Part shown: positions 16,952-25,896 of the stretch, in pieces
How positions within the stretch are numbered: the first letter of the stretch is position 1
Layout of the letters: every line of letters starts with the position of its first letter
Assembly (NCBI GenBank): GCA_965279075.1
Contig: CBDIHI010000006.1
Coordinates: 124,001-188,000, forward strand
Length of the DNA stretch: 64,000 nucleotides
DNA from: SZAS-79 sp965279075
GTDB taxonomy: Bacteria > Pseudomonadota > Gammaproteobacteria > Burkholderiales > SG8-39
Reading direction: 5' to 3'
The notes under the pieces: model-generated
What the model was told of the DNA's origin: nothing
The model's database searches: none
Seen by the model: the letters and a program-made list of their open reading frames with translations, nothing else
Translations under genes and position numbers: made by a program

Positions 16952-17929
16952 TCAATCCGGGATCAGGACGACTTTGCCCTTCACCTGCCGGGCAGCCATC
17001 ATCTTCAGCGCATCGGCGGCTTTGGCAAGCGGGAAGGTGGCGGTGATGTGGGGCTTCAACCTGCCTTCGCGGAACCACTTGCCCAGCTGCACCACGCTCT
17101 GCACGAACTCCTTAGGCTGGCGTTTGGTGAAGTCGCCCCAGAACACGCCGACGATCGAGCAGCCCTTCAGCAGCGTGAGGTTGAGCGGGATCTTCGGGAT
17201 GTCGCCGGCCGCGAACCCGACCACCAGCAGGCGCCCGCGCCACGCGGTCGAGCGCAGCGCAAGCTCGGTGTATGGCCCGCCCACCGGGTCGTAGACCACG
17301 TCCACGCCCTTGCCGCCGGTGATCGCCTTGATGCGCTCGCGCAGGTCCTCGGTCGTGTAGTTGATGACTTCGTCCGCGCCGTGCTGCCTGCAGACTTCCA
17401 GCTTGTCGGCGCTCGAGGCGCAGGCGATGACCTTCGCGCCCAGCGCCTTGCCGATCTCGATCGCGGCAATGCCCACGCCGCCTGCGGCGCCGAGCACCAG
17501 CAGCGTCTCGCCGGCCTTCAGCTCGCCCCGGTCGCGCAGTGCGTGGTCCGACGTGCCATAGGTCAGGATGAAGGAGGCCGCCGTGGGGAAATCCATACCC
17601 TCGGGCATCGGGATCAACCGCGCCTCCTCGGTGTTCACTTCCTCCGCGAACGCGCCGGCCCCGGTGAACGCGATGACCTTGTCGCCGGGCTTGAAGCGGG
17701 TCGCGCCTTCGCCGACTTCCTTCACGACGCCCGCCAGCTCGCTGCCGGGCGAAAAGGGCAGGGAGGGCTTCATCTGGTACTTGTTCTCGATGATCAGCAC
17801 GTCGGGGAAATTCACGCTCGCCGCTTTCACCGTCACCACTACCTCGCCCTTGCCGGGGCGCGGGGAGGGGATGTCTTCGTAGACCAGCGTGTCGGGCGGG
17901 CCGAAGGATTTGCACAGAACGGCTTTCAT
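16952..17929 (-). CDS. NADPH:quinone oxidoreductase family (zinc-independent MDR)
   Basis: A 325-residue medium-chain dehydrogenase/reductase. MKAVLCKSFGPPDTLVYEDI is typical of the quinone reductase branch; FSPGSELAGVVKEVG forms part of the catalytic domain and LVLGAAGGVGIAAIEIGKALGA the NADPH-binding Rossmann fold. Zinc-binding Cys/His residues of alcohol dehydrogenases are absent. VFWGDFTKRQP near residue 255 is seen in mammalian and bacterial quinone-reductase-like proteins. It is first in the minus-strand operon with the TctC and ketopantoate reductase-like genes. Confidence 0.9.
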   Translation of the reverse strand: MKAVLCKSFGPPDTLVYEDIPSPRPGKGEVVVTVKAASVNFPDVLIIENKYQMKPSLPFSPGSELAGVVKEVGEGATRFKPGDKVIAFTGAGAFAEEVNTEEARLIPMPEGMDFPTAASFILTYGTSDHALRDRGELKAGETLLVLGAAGGVGIAAIEIGKALGAKVIACASSADKLEVCRQHGADEVINYTTEDLRERIKAITGGKGVDVVYDPVGGPYTELALRSTAWRGRLLVVGFAAGDIPKIPLNLTLLKGCSIVGVFWGDFTKRQPKEFVQSVVQLGKWFREGRLKPHITATFPLAKAADALKMMAARQVKGKVVLIPD

Positions 17930-18003
17930 GGTCGTTTCGCAGGCGGTGGCTTGGGGGACGGGAATGATAGCTTAGGATTGGCGTCATTCCCGAGGAGGAA
18001 CCC

Positions 18004-18951
18004 ATGCCCGCCCAATCCGAAATCGTCCTGCACCACTACCCGGCCTCGCCCTATGCCGAGAAGATCCGCGCGATCCTCGGCTTCAAGGGGCTCAAGTGGA
18101 AATCGGTGATCATCCCGGCCGTGATGCCCAAGCCCGACGTTGTTGCGCTCACCGGAGGATACCGCCGGACGCCTGTGCTGCAGGTCGGCTCGGATGTGTA
18201 CTGCGACTCGGGCCTGATCGCGCGCGCGATCGAGGACATCGCACCCTCGCCGACCCTGTTTGCCTACGGCGACACGCTGGGGACGGGAGCGATCACCCAT
18301 TTCGCCGAGTCCGTGCTTTTCGGTGCCTGCGTCTCTCTCGCGTTCACGCCGGCGACGGTAAAGGTGTTCTTTCCCGGCGCGACGGACGAGTTCCTGGCCA
18401 ACTTCCGGGCCGACCGCACCGCGATGCGCAAGGGCGCCACCACACGCCGCGGTCCGGTCAACGAGTGCCGCGCGACGGTGCTGCATTTCCTGCCGAAGAT
18501 CGAATCCCAGTTCAGGGACGGGCGGCCCTTCGTGATGGGTTCGTCGCCCTGCATCGCGGACTTCGGCCTGTATCACACGCTGTGGCCGGTCTGGCGCGCA
18601 CCGGGCGTGCGCGCGATCCTGAACCCGTTCCCGAAAACCTACATGTTCGTCGAGAGGATCGCGGCGCTCGGCCACGGCAAGCCGAGCGAGATCTCCGGCG
18701 GGAAGGCGATCGAGATCGCCAGGGCGGCGAGGCCCCTGGACCTGGGTTACGGCCTCGCCACCGAGCTCGAAGGCCTCAAGCTCGGCGATACGGTGGAGGT
18801 GCTGCCGGTGGACTACGCGTTCGATCCGGTGAAGGGCGAACTGCTGACCGCCTCGGCCGACGAGATCGTCGTGCGCCGCACCGACCCGCGGGCCGGCACG
18901 CTGCAGGTCCATTTCCCGCGCTTCGGTTTCGAGATCCGCAAGGCGGGCTGA
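18004..18951 (+). CDS. Glutathione S-transferase family protein
   Basis: A 315-residue protein whose first 80 residues are a thioredoxin-like GST domain: IVLHHYPASPYAEKIRAILG, then RTPVLQVGSDVYCDSGLIARAIE with the cis-Pro and the glutathione-contacting Asp-Ser. A helical GST C-terminal domain follows (about 95-215; SPCIADFGLYHTLWPV). A further ~90-residue C-terminal extension, about 225-315, is beyond the usual GST length of ~220 and looks beta-rich. Substrate unknown. AGGAGG lies just before the ATG. It diverges from the quinone reductase across 74 bases. Confidence 0.85.
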   Translation: MPAQSEIVLHHYPASPYAEKIRAILGFKGLKWKSVIIPAVMPKPDVVALTGGYRRTPVLQVGSDVYCDSGLIARAIEDIAPSPTLFAYGDTLGTGAITHFAESVLFGACVSLAFTPATVKVFFPGATDEFLANFRADRTAMRKGATTRRGPVNECRATVLHFLPKIESQFRDGRPFVMGSSPCIADFGLYHTLWPVWRAPGVRAILNPFPKTYMFVERIAALGHGKPSEISGGKAIEIARAARPLDLGYGLATELEGLKLGDTVEVLPVDYAFDPVKGELLTASADEIVVRRTDPRAGTLQVHFPRFGFEIRKAG

Positions 18952-18958
18952 GGCGGAT

Positions 18959-19732
18959 TCACGAACGCGCCGCCAGGCCGCCGTCGATCGTGATGTAGAT
19001 CCCGGTGGTGTACGAGGAGCGGTCGGACGCCGTGAACGCCACGGTCCACGCGATCTCATCGGACGTGGCCGGGCGGTTGAACGCCATGCCGGCATAGAGT
19101 TCCGGGTAGCGGTTGGGGTCGCCCAGCTTGGATTGCGCCATTTGCTTGTAGAGGTTCAGCAGCCGGTCGGTCTCCACCGGGCCGGGGCTCACGCCGAGCA
19201 CGCGGATCCCGTCGGCATGGGAGGCACCGCCCAAGGCGCGCGTGAAGGCCATCAGGCCCGCGTTGGCCGTCGAGCCCGCGATGTAGGCCGCATTGAGCTT
19301 CTCGCCGGCGTTGCCGAGCACGTTGACCACAACGCCGCGCTGCTTCGCCTTCATCCGCGCGTACACGGCGCGTGTCAGGTTGATATAGCCGAACACCTTG
19401 AGGTCCCAGGCGGTGCGCCAGGTGGTTTCGTCGACCTTGAGCAGGTCGCCGCCGGGGATGGCCCCGGCGTTGTTGACCAGGATGTCCAGGTCGCCGGCCC
19501 AACCGGAAAGGTCCTCCGCCACGCCGCGCTGCGACAGGTCGGCGGCCTTCCATTTCACTTCCGAGCCGGTCTTCGTCTTGATGTCGTTCGCGGCGGCCTC
19601 GAGCGCCTTGCCGTCGCGCGAGGCGATCATGACGCTCGCGCCCTCCTCGGCGAACACCTGCGCGCAGGCCTTGCCTATGCCCTTCGATCCGCCGGTGACG
19701 AGTACGCGCTTGCCCTTCAGTTGCAGGTCCAT
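18959..19732 (-). CDS. SDR-family protein lacking the catalytic Ser and Lys
   Basis: A 257-residue Rossmann-fold short-chain dehydrogenase/reductase homologue. The cofactor motif TGGSKGIG and NNAG are intact, and the C-terminus (SSYTTGIYITIDGG) is classical. In the active site, however, the YxxxK motif reads Y150-I-A-G-S154, so the lysine is replaced by serine, and the usual catalytic serine about 13 residues upstream is N137. The fold and probable NAD(P) binding are clear; oxidoreductase activity is uncertain. It converges on the GST gene with 7 bases between. Confidence 0.88.
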   Translation of the reverse strand: MDLQLKGKRVLVTGGSKGIGKACAQVFAEEGASVMIASRDGKALEAAANDIKTKTGSEVKWKAADLSQRGVAEDLSGWAGDLDILVNNAGAIPGGDLLKVDETTWRTAWDLKVFGYINLTRAVYARMKAKQRGVVVNVLGNAGEKLNAAYIAGSTANAGLMAFTRALGGASHADGIRVLGVSPGPVETDRLLNLYKQMAQSKLGDPNRYPELYAGMAFNRPATSDEIAWTVAFTASDRSSYTTGIYITIDGGLAARS

Positions 19733-19842
19733 GAAATGCCCCTATGTACGCGGCGGGATTTTGGTTAGGCTTGCCGCTGCTGGTTGGAAAGAGTCCCGGA
19801 CACTTTACCCGCGACCGCCACAACGAGAAAGAGAGCGTTCAC

Positions 19843-20748
19843 ATGCCCCACATCACCACCGACGACGGCGTCAGGCTGTACTACGAGGAAACCGGCACCG
19901 GGATCCCGATCGTGTTCGTGCACGAGTTCGCCGGCGACTACCGCAGCTGGGAGCCGCAGGTGCGGCACTTCTCGCGCAAGTACCGCTGTATCACCTACAG
20001 CGCGAGGGGCTACCACCCTTCCGACGTACCGGAATCGTTCGAATCCTATTCGCAGGAGCGCTGGCGCGAGGATCTGCGCTGCGTGATCGAGGGCCTGAAA
20101 CTGCCGACCCCGCACGTGGTGGGGCTTTCGATGGGCGCGTTCTGTACGCTCCATTTCGGCATGGAGTATTGCGCGAAAGGCGCCCCGGCGCGGGCGTTGT
20201 CGCTGACCATGGCGGGCTGCGGCTCGGGCGCCTATCCCTCGACCTACAAGCAGTTCCAGGTCGATGCGGTGGCGCTGGCCGACCATATCCGCGCCGAGGG
20301 CATGGGCGTGATGGCCTCCACCTACGGGCACGGCCCCACGCGCATCCAGTTCCAGAACAAGGACCCGCGCGGCTTCGCCGAGTACGTGCGCCAGCTCGCC
20401 GAGCATTCCGCCCAGGGCTCGGCGAACTGCTCGCAGGGCTACCAGGGCCGCCGGCCCTGCATCTACGACATGACCGACCGGATCGCCGCGATCGACGTGC
20501 CTTCGCTCATCATGACCGGCGACGAGGACGAGGCCTGCATCGAGCCGTCGATCATGCTGAAGCGCGCGATCCCTAAGTCCGGGCTCGCCGTATTCCCCAA
20601 GAGCGGCCACGGCATCAACCTCGAGGAACCGGCGCTGTTCAATTCGCTGCTGGGCGATTTCCTGCATGAGGTCGAGGTTGGCCGCTGGCCGTCGCGCGAC
20701 CCGCGCGCCGCGCTCAAGTCGATCTACGGACCGGCGGGAAAGCCCTGA
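19843..20748 (+). CDS. Alpha/beta hydrolase
   Basis: A 301-residue alpha/beta-hydrolase. DDGVRLYYEETGTGIPIVFVH is the entry strand, the nucleophile elbow is GLSMGAF (Ser about residue 97), TGDEDEA holds the acidic residue region and SGHGINLEEP the catalytic His. Relatives include haloalkane dehalogenases, epoxide hydrolases and C-C bond hydrolases, so the substrate is open. The start at ATG 19843 is chosen because the conserved fold begins there. The enoyl-CoA hydratase-like gene starts one base after its stop. Confidence 0.88.
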   Translation: MPHITTDDGVRLYYEETGTGIPIVFVHEFAGDYRSWEPQVRHFSRKYRCITYSARGYHPSDVPESFESYSQERWREDLRCVIEGLKLPTPHVVGLSMGAFCTLHFGMEYCAKGAPARALSLTMAGCGSGAYPSTYKQFQVDAVALADHIRAEGMGVMASTYGHGPTRIQFQNKDPRGFAEYVRQLAEHSAQGSANCSQGYQGRRPCIYDMTDRIAAIDVPSLIMTGDEDEACIEPSIMLKRAIPKSGLAVFPKSGHGINLEEPALFNSLLGDFLHEVEVGRWPSRDPRAALKSIYGPAGKP

Positions 20749-20749
20749 C

Positions 20750-21535
20750 GTGGCGGGGCGGCTGCGGATAGAGAAGGAAGGCGCGATCGGCTGGATCGTG
20801 CTGGACAACCCCGCGCGCATGAACGCGATCAACGGGGACATGTGGCGCGCGTTCCCGCAGGCGATGGCGCAACTCGACGCCGACCCGGAGGTGCGGGTGG
20901 TGATCCTGCGCGGCGAGGGCGAGAAGGCCTTTGCGGTCGGCATGGACATCTCCGAATTCGAGAAGGCGCGCGCCGACGCGGCGCAGGCCCTGGCGTTCGA
21001 CCGCCTGATCGACGAGGCCCTGCATGTCCTGCAGGGCTCTCCCAAGCCCGTGGTCGCGATGATCCGCGGCTATTGCATGGGCGGGGGCGTGGAGGTGTCG
21101 CTGGCCTGCGACCTGCGCTACTGCGGCGACGATGCGCAGCTGGCGATTCCCGCCGCGAGGCTGGGCCTGGGCTACGGCATGGACGGCACCAAGCGCCTGG
21201 TCGAGACGGTGGGGCACGCCAACGCGCGCGAGATCTTCTTCACAGGTCGGCGATACAGCGCGGCCGAGGCGCTGTCCATCGGCCTCGTGCATCGCGTGCT
21301 CCCCGTGGGCGAACTCGAAGCCTACGTGCGCAAGACTGCCGAGTCCCTCGCCGAGAACGCGCCGCTGACCATCGCGGCCTCGAAGATCCTGATCGAGGAG
21401 TTCGTGCGGCCCACCGGCGAGCCGGACGTGGCCAAGGGCCTCGCCGCCATCGAGCGCTGCGCAACGAGCGAGGACTACCTCGAAGGCCGCAAGGCCTTCA
21501 TGGAGAAGCGGAAACCGAAGTTCCGCGGGCGCTGA
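20750..21535 (+). CDS. Enoyl-CoA hydratase/isomerase (crotonase) family protein
   Basis: A 261-residue crotonase-fold protein starting at GTG 20750, one base after the hydrolase stop and preceded by GGGAA. IGWIVLDNPARMNAIN, AFAVGMDISEF and YCMGGGVEVSLACDLRY form the CoA-binding and oxyanion-hole framework. Compared with rat hydratase, the second acid (Glu164) is kept as E161 but the first (Glu144) is A135, within IPAARLGLGYG. It may therefore catalyse another crotonase reaction such as isomerisation or thioester hydrolysis. It is translationally coupled to the hydrolase gene. Confidence 0.88.
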   Translation: MAGRLRIEKEGAIGWIVLDNPARMNAINGDMWRAFPQAMAQLDADPEVRVVILRGEGEKAFAVGMDISEFEKARADAAQALAFDRLIDEALHVLQGSPKPVVAMIRGYCMGGGVEVSLACDLRYCGDDAQLAIPAARLGLGYGMDGTKRLVETVGHANAREIFFTGRRYSAAEALSIGLVHRVLPVGELEAYVRKTAESLAENAPLTIAASKILIEEFVRPTGEPDVAKGLAAIERCATSEDYLEGRKAFMEKRKPKFRGR

Positions 21536-21542
21536 ACGGGCG

Positions 21543-22490
21543 TCAGGCGCTGCGCAGCAGCCCGAGCGCAGCCATCACGGGGGCGTCGGTCACGCGGAAC
21601 AGCACGGTGTCCCCCGTGGCGGCGTGGTGGTGGGTGCGCCAGGCCGGCGCGGCCACCACGTCGCCGCGCTGCCAGTCGAACGACTCACCGTCGATGGTGG
21701 TGACTCCGCTGCCGCGCACGACGGTGTAGATGTTGTTTGCCGTCGTCCTCAGCGGTTCGGTTTGCGTACCGGCCGGCAGGTGCATCATGTAAAGGCCCAT
21801 CGTGGCCATCGCCGGGTTGCCGAGCTCGACCTGGCGGCCGAACTGCGGGTCGGCCTGGGCTGTCGCGAGCCGCGCCTCGGTTTTCGCAAACGGGAAGATG
21901 AAGGGAGAGTCGGGCGTGACGCGCTCGGGCTTTTCGATCCCGGCCGGGTGGGTCTCGAAGAAGATCGGCTCCAGCAGTTGCACCAGCGGCACGTCGAGGT
22001 AGTCGACCCAGGTCGCGGGCCGGTCGCCGTCGTGGCCGTGCCCATGCCACGAACCGGAGGGCGTCAGCACCACGTCGCCCCCGGTCATCGGGATCTTCTT
22101 CGCGTTAACCGTCGTGAAGGCGCCGCCGCCCGCATCGAGGATCAGGCGCAGCGCATTCGGCGAATGCCGGTGCGAGCGCGCCGTTTCGCCCGGGAGGATC
22201 GACTGGTAGGCGACGACGAGCGTACGCAGCGTCGAGTAGATGTTGCCCGGGACGGGGTTTACCAGGATCAGGTTGCGCCGCTCGGCCTGTTCGGTCGAGA
22301 CGAGGCGCGAGGCCGCGTCGAAGGCGGCGGCGGCGTCGGCATGGCGCCAGCGGAAAGGAACGAAATTCTTCTTCGGCTGGGGCCACATTGCCGGTTCCGG
22401 CTTGTTCCAGCCGGCCCCGATGGACCGCTCGGCGAGCAGCGGGTAAAGCGCATCGAGGCTGGCGGCGTCAGACAGTGCTTCCATGTTCAT
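21543..22490 (-). CDS. Bicupin dioxygenase, gentisate 1,2-dioxygenase-like
   Basis: A 315-residue double-cupin protein. The N-terminal cupin has HRHSPNALRLILDAGGGAFT followed by GGDVVLTPSGSWHGHGHDG, matching the three iron-binding histidines of gentisate 1,2-dioxygenase (two in HRH, one in the WHxHGHD loop). A second cupin is visible near residues 230-300 (NNIYTVVRGSG, WQRGDVVAAPAWRTHHH). Gentisate dioxygenase opens the ring of 2,5-dihydroxybenzoate; related enzymes use salicylate or hydroxynaphthoate. The neighbouring CoA ligase and hydratase fit an aromatic-acid context. The exact substrate is not certain. Confidence 0.75.
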   Translation of the reverse strand: MNMEALSDAASLDALYPLLAERSIGAGWNKPEPAMWPQPKKNFVPFRWRHADAAAAFDAASRLVSTEQAERRNLILVNPVPGNIYSTLRTLVVAYQSILPGETARSHRHSPNALRLILDAGGGAFTTVNAKKIPMTGGDVVLTPSGSWHGHGHDGDRPATWVDYLDVPLVQLLEPIFFETHPAGIEKPERVTPDSPFIFPFAKTEARLATAQADPQFGRQVELGNPAMATMGLYMMHLPAGTQTEPLRTTANNIYTVVRGSGVTTIDGESFDWQRGDVVAAPAWRTHHHAATGDTVLFRVTDAPVMAALGLLRSA

Positions 22491-22577
22491 GGGGATTTCC
22501 AGGGTTTTTCGAGTCTAGGGAGCCCCCGGCGGGGCTGTCAATGCGACAATCGAAACCACAAGAACAAGGAGACAAGC

Positions 22578-23672
22578 GTGAAGGACTCGAAACTCGAAAT
22601 TCGCGCGCTGCGCGTGCGCCCCGTACTCGTCCCGATGCGCCTGCCGCTGCAGACCAGCACGGGAGCCGTGAGCATCGCCCCGCTGGTGCTGCTGGACCTC
22701 GAGACCACGGCGGGGATCACGGGCCGCGCGTACCTGTTCGCCATCGGCCGGCCGTTCCTGAAACCCATCGTCGCGATCTGCGAGGCGATGGGCGAGATGC
22801 TCAAGGGCGACCCGGTGGCGCCGTTCGAACTGGAAAGGAAGCTCCGCCAGAAGCACACGCTGCTCGGCGTGCACAACGTCGTGCTGTTCGCGATGGCGGG
22901 TATCGACATGGCCGCGTGGGATGCGTACGCGCAAAGCCTCGGCCAGCCGCTGGTGAAGGTGCTCGGCGGTACCCCGCGCCCGGTGCGCGCCTACAACTCC
23001 AAGGGCCTCGGCATCATGCCGCTGAAGCCGCTCGCAAAGGAGGCCGACGCACTGGTGAAGGAAGGCTTTTCGGCGGTGAAGCTGCGCCTGGGCCGGCCGG
23101 ACGCGGCCGACGACGTGGCTGCGCTGCGCACCGTCAAGAAGGCGATCGGGCCGCACGTCACGCTGATGTGCGACTTCAACCAAGGCCTTACCGTCAACGA
23201 GGCGATCCTGCGCGGACGCAGGCTCGACGACGAGGGCGGCCTGCACTGGATCGAGGAGCCCACGCGTGCCGACGATTTCGAAGGCAACGCGCGCATCGCC
23301 GCCGAACTGGCCACGCCGGTGCAGATCGGCGAGAACTTCATGGGGCCCGAGCAGATGGCGCAGGCGCTTGCCGCCGGCGCGTGCGACTACGTGATGCCCG
23401 ACGCACAGCGCATCGGCGGGGTCACCGGCTGGATGCGTGCAGCCGCGCTCGCGCAGGCTGCGGGACTCGAGATGTCCTCGCACCTTTTTCCCGAGGTCAG
23501 CGCCCACCTGCTCGCAGTGACGCCGACCTGCCACTGGCTGGAGTATGTCGATTGGGCCGAACCGATATTGCAGGAACCCGTCACCGTCCGCGACAGCCAC
23601 GTGATCGTGCCCCCGGGCCCCGGCGTGGGCATGAGATGGGACGAAAAGGCCGTGAAGAAATACGCCGCGTAG
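22578..23672 (+). CDS. Mandelate racemase-like enolase-superfamily enzyme (K166R variant)
   Basis: A 364-residue protein, GTG start preceded by AAGGAGA, strongly resembling Pseudomonas mandelate racemase over its whole length (for example APLVLLDLETTAGITG, MAGIDMAAWDA, IGGVTGWMRAAALAQ, SSHLFPEVSAHLLAVTPT). Metal ligands correspond to D199, E226/E227 and E252; the D275-H302 dyad and E322 are present. The first lysine of KxK is K168, but the second, the S-specific base K166 of the racemase, is R170. It may be a racemase, a dehydratase or a one-handed epimerase. It diverges from the bicupin and the CoA ligase starts 7 bases downstream. Confidence 0.85.
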   Translation: MKDSKLEIRALRVRPVLVPMRLPLQTSTGAVSIAPLVLLDLETTAGITGRAYLFAIGRPFLKPIVAICEAMGEMLKGDPVAPFELERKLRQKHTLLGVHNVVLFAMAGIDMAAWDAYAQSLGQPLVKVLGGTPRPVRAYNSKGLGIMPLKPLAKEADALVKEGFSAVKLRLGRPDAADDVAALRTVKKAIGPHVTLMCDFNQGLTVNEAILRGRRLDDEGGLHWIEEPTRADDFEGNARIAAELATPVQIGENFMGPEQMAQALAAGACDYVMPDAQRIGGVTGWMRAAALAQAAGLEMSSHLFPEVSAHLLAVTPTCHWLEYVDWAEPILQEPVTVRDSHVIVPPGPGVGMRWDEKAVKKYAA

Positions 23673-23679
23673 CCAGCCG

Positions 23680-25344
23680 ATGTTCACCAGACATTACGCC
23701 CACTGGCCCGCCGGCCTGCCGAAGACGCTCGCCGTCCCCCGCACCAGCCTCTATTTCAACTTGCAGGTCAGCGCGAGGCGCTACCCGGACAAGACCGCAA
23801 TCCACTATTACGGCGCCGACCTCACCTACGCGCGCCTCGATGCTGAGGTCTGCGCGCTCGCGGCCTACCTGACGCAGCGCTGCGGCGTGAAGAAGGGCGA
23901 CCGCGTGCTGCTTTACATGCAGAACAGCCCGCAGTTCATCATCGGCTACTACGCGATCCTGCGCGCGGACGCCGTGGTGGTGCCGGTCAACCCGATGAAC
24001 CGCACCGAGGAATTGCGCCATTACGCCGAAGACAGCGGCGCAAAGGTGATCCTCGCCGGGCAGGAACTCTTGCCGGAGGCCGGGCCCTTGCTCGGCACCG
24101 GCCTCGACCACTGCGTATTGGCCGCGTATTCCGATTACATCGACCCGGCCACGGACCTGCCGCTGCCGGACTTCATCCGCACGCCGCGCGCGAACCCTGG
24201 TCGCAAGGATGTCACCGTCTGGGCCGATGCTTTGGCCGCGAACCTCGTCCCCGGCGAGCATAGGGCCGGGCCCGACGACCTCGCCGTGCTGCCCTACACC
24301 TCGGGCACCACCGGCAAGCCGAAAGGCTGCATGCACACCCACTCGTCGATCATGTGCACGGCCAACGGCGGCGTTGCCTGGCAGAACGGCACCAGCCAGG
24401 CCGTCGTGCTCGGCGTGCTGCCGATGTTCCACGTGACCGGCATGCAGGGGAACATGAACACCCCGCTGCTGCTCGGTGCGACGGTCGTGCTGATGACCCG
24501 CTGGGACCGCGACTGCGCGGGCGAATTGATCCAACGCAAGCGCGTCACCTCGTGGACCAACATCACCGCGATGCTGATCGACTTCCTTGCCAACCCGAAG
24601 CTGGACGGCTACGACCTCTCCAGCCTCACCCGGGTCGGCGGCGGCGGCGCTTCGATGCCCGAGGCGATCGCCCAGAAGCTGCAGGACAAGGTCGGCCTGC
24701 CCTATCTCGAAGGCTACGGCCTCACCGAGACCGCCGCGCCCACCCACGTGAACCCGGTGAACCACCCGAAGAAGCAGTGCGCGGGCATCCCGTTCTTCGA
24801 CACCGACTCGCGCGTGATCGACCCCGACAAGCGCGTCGAACTCGGCCCGAACGAGGTGGGCGAGATCATCAGCCGCGGCCCGCAGGTGTTCCTCGGGTAC
24901 TGGAACCAGCCGCAGGCGACGAAGGACGCGTTCATGGCGTTCGACGGCGAGACCTTCTTTCGCACCGGCGACCTCGGCTACTACGACGAGGAGGGCTACT
25001 TCTTCATCACCGACCGCCTGAAGCGCATGATCAACGCCTCTGGCTTCAAAGTGTGGCCCGCCGAAGTCGAAGCCATGCTTTATGCGCACCCGGACATCCA
25101 GGAGGCCTGCGTGATTTCCACGCGTGATGCCTACCGCGGCGAGTCGGTCAAGGCAGTGGTCGTGCTCAGGGCGGCGGCACGCGGCAAGGCCACTGCGGAG
25201 GGCATCATCGAGTGGGCGAAGGAGAAGATGGCGGCCTACAAGTATCCGCGGGTGATCGAATTCGTCGACGAGCTCCCCAAGACCGGGACTGGCAAGGTGT
25301 TCTGGAGGAAGCTGCAGGAGCGGGAGAACGAGCGGGCGGGGTAA
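23680..25344 (+). CDS. AMP-dependent acyl-CoA synthetase (long-chain or aromatic acid-CoA ligase type)
   Basis: A 554-residue ANL-family ligase that activates a carboxylate through an acyl-adenylate. The ATP-binding motif YTSGTTGKPKGCMHTH lies near residues 206-221, YGLTETA near residue 346, and the hinge region FFRTGDLGYYDEEGYFFITDR near 426-446. The C-terminal catalytic lysine lies in PKTGTGKVFWRKL. Such enzymes are commonly labelled long-chain fatty-acid-CoA ligase, but the substrate cannot be predicted. It follows the racemase-like gene by 7 bases, so the pair is probably one operon acting on the same acid. Confidence 0.9.
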   Translation: MFTRHYAHWPAGLPKTLAVPRTSLYFNLQVSARRYPDKTAIHYYGADLTYARLDAEVCALAAYLTQRCGVKKGDRVLLYMQNSPQFIIGYYAILRADAVVVPVNPMNRTEELRHYAEDSGAKVILAGQELLPEAGPLLGTGLDHCVLAAYSDYIDPATDLPLPDFIRTPRANPGRKDVTVWADALAANLVPGEHRAGPDDLAVLPYTSGTTGKPKGCMHTHSSIMCTANGGVAWQNGTSQAVVLGVLPMFHVTGMQGNMNTPLLLGATVVLMTRWDRDCAGELIQRKRVTSWTNITAMLIDFLANPKLDGYDLSSLTRVGGGGASMPEAIAQKLQDKVGLPYLEGYGLTETAAPTHVNPVNHPKKQCAGIPFFDTDSRVIDPDKRVELGPNEVGEIISRGPQVFLGYWNQPQATKDAFMAFDGETFFRTGDLGYYDEEGYFFITDRLKRMINASGFKVWPAEVEAMLYAHPDIQEACVISTRDAYRGESVKAVVVLRAAARGKATAEGIIEWAKEKMAAYKYPRVIEFVDELPKTGTGKVFWRKLQERENERAG

Positions 25345-25352
25345 AATCGGGC

Positions 25353-25802
25353 ATGAAAAAATTATTCGCGGTAATCCTCTGCGCGCTCGTCACGGGCGCC
25401 GCGTTCGCGCAATCGAAGGGCGACCTCCAGGTCGAAAAGCCCTGGGCGCGCGCCACCCCGCCGGGCGCCTCGGTCGGCGGCGGCTATCTCCTGGTCCGCA
25501 ACAAGGGCGCGGCGGACCGTCTCGTCGGCGTCTCGAGCCCCGCCTCGGCGCGCATGGAGATGCACGAGATGGCCATGGAGAAGGACATCATGCGTATGCG
25601 CGAGGTGAGGGGGATAGACGTTCCCGCAAAAGGCGCGGTCGAGCTCAAGCCCGGCGGCTTCCACCTGATGTTCATCGAGCTGAAGGCGCCCCTCAAGGCG
25701 GGCGACAAGGTCCCGGTGACCCTGCGCTTCGAGAAGGCGGGCGAGGTCAAAGCCGAGTTCGCGGTCGAGGCCATGGGCGGCGGCGCCCACATGAAGCACT
25801 GA
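25353..25802 (+). CDS. PCuAC-type periplasmic copper chaperone
   Basis: A 149-residue secreted protein with a signal peptide MKKLFAVILCALVTGAAFAQ cleaved after residue 19 or 20. The mature part has the PCuAC signature: PWARATPPGASVGGGYLLVRN, then RMEMHEMAMEKDIMRMREV and GGFHLMFIEL, supplying the Met/His Cu(I) ligands (H-x-M-type cluster and HLM). These proteins deliver copper to cytochrome oxidase CuA sites. The C-terminus adds a GGGAHMKH His/Met tail. It begins 8 bases after the CoA ligase; SenC/Sco, a common neighbour, is absent. Confidence 0.92.
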   Translation: MKKLFAVILCALVTGAAFAQSKGDLQVEKPWARATPPGASVGGGYLLVRNKGAADRLVGVSSPASARMEMHEMAMEKDIMRMREVRGIDVPAKGAVELKPGGFHLMFIELKAPLKAGDKVPVTLRFEKAGEVKAEFAVEAMGGGAHMKH

Positions 25803-25896
25803 AGCCCGCCCCGCGGCATGTAAACGCCGTGTTCAAATTTGTGTCGGCCCTGTCACAGGCCGCCACCCCGGGTCCGGCCGCGCTATCCTGAGCCCC

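Noticed and set aside
25849..25859. Palindrome CCTGTCACAGG upstream of the response regulator as an operator
   Set aside because: A single short palindrome without a second copy or recognised consensus; could be chance.
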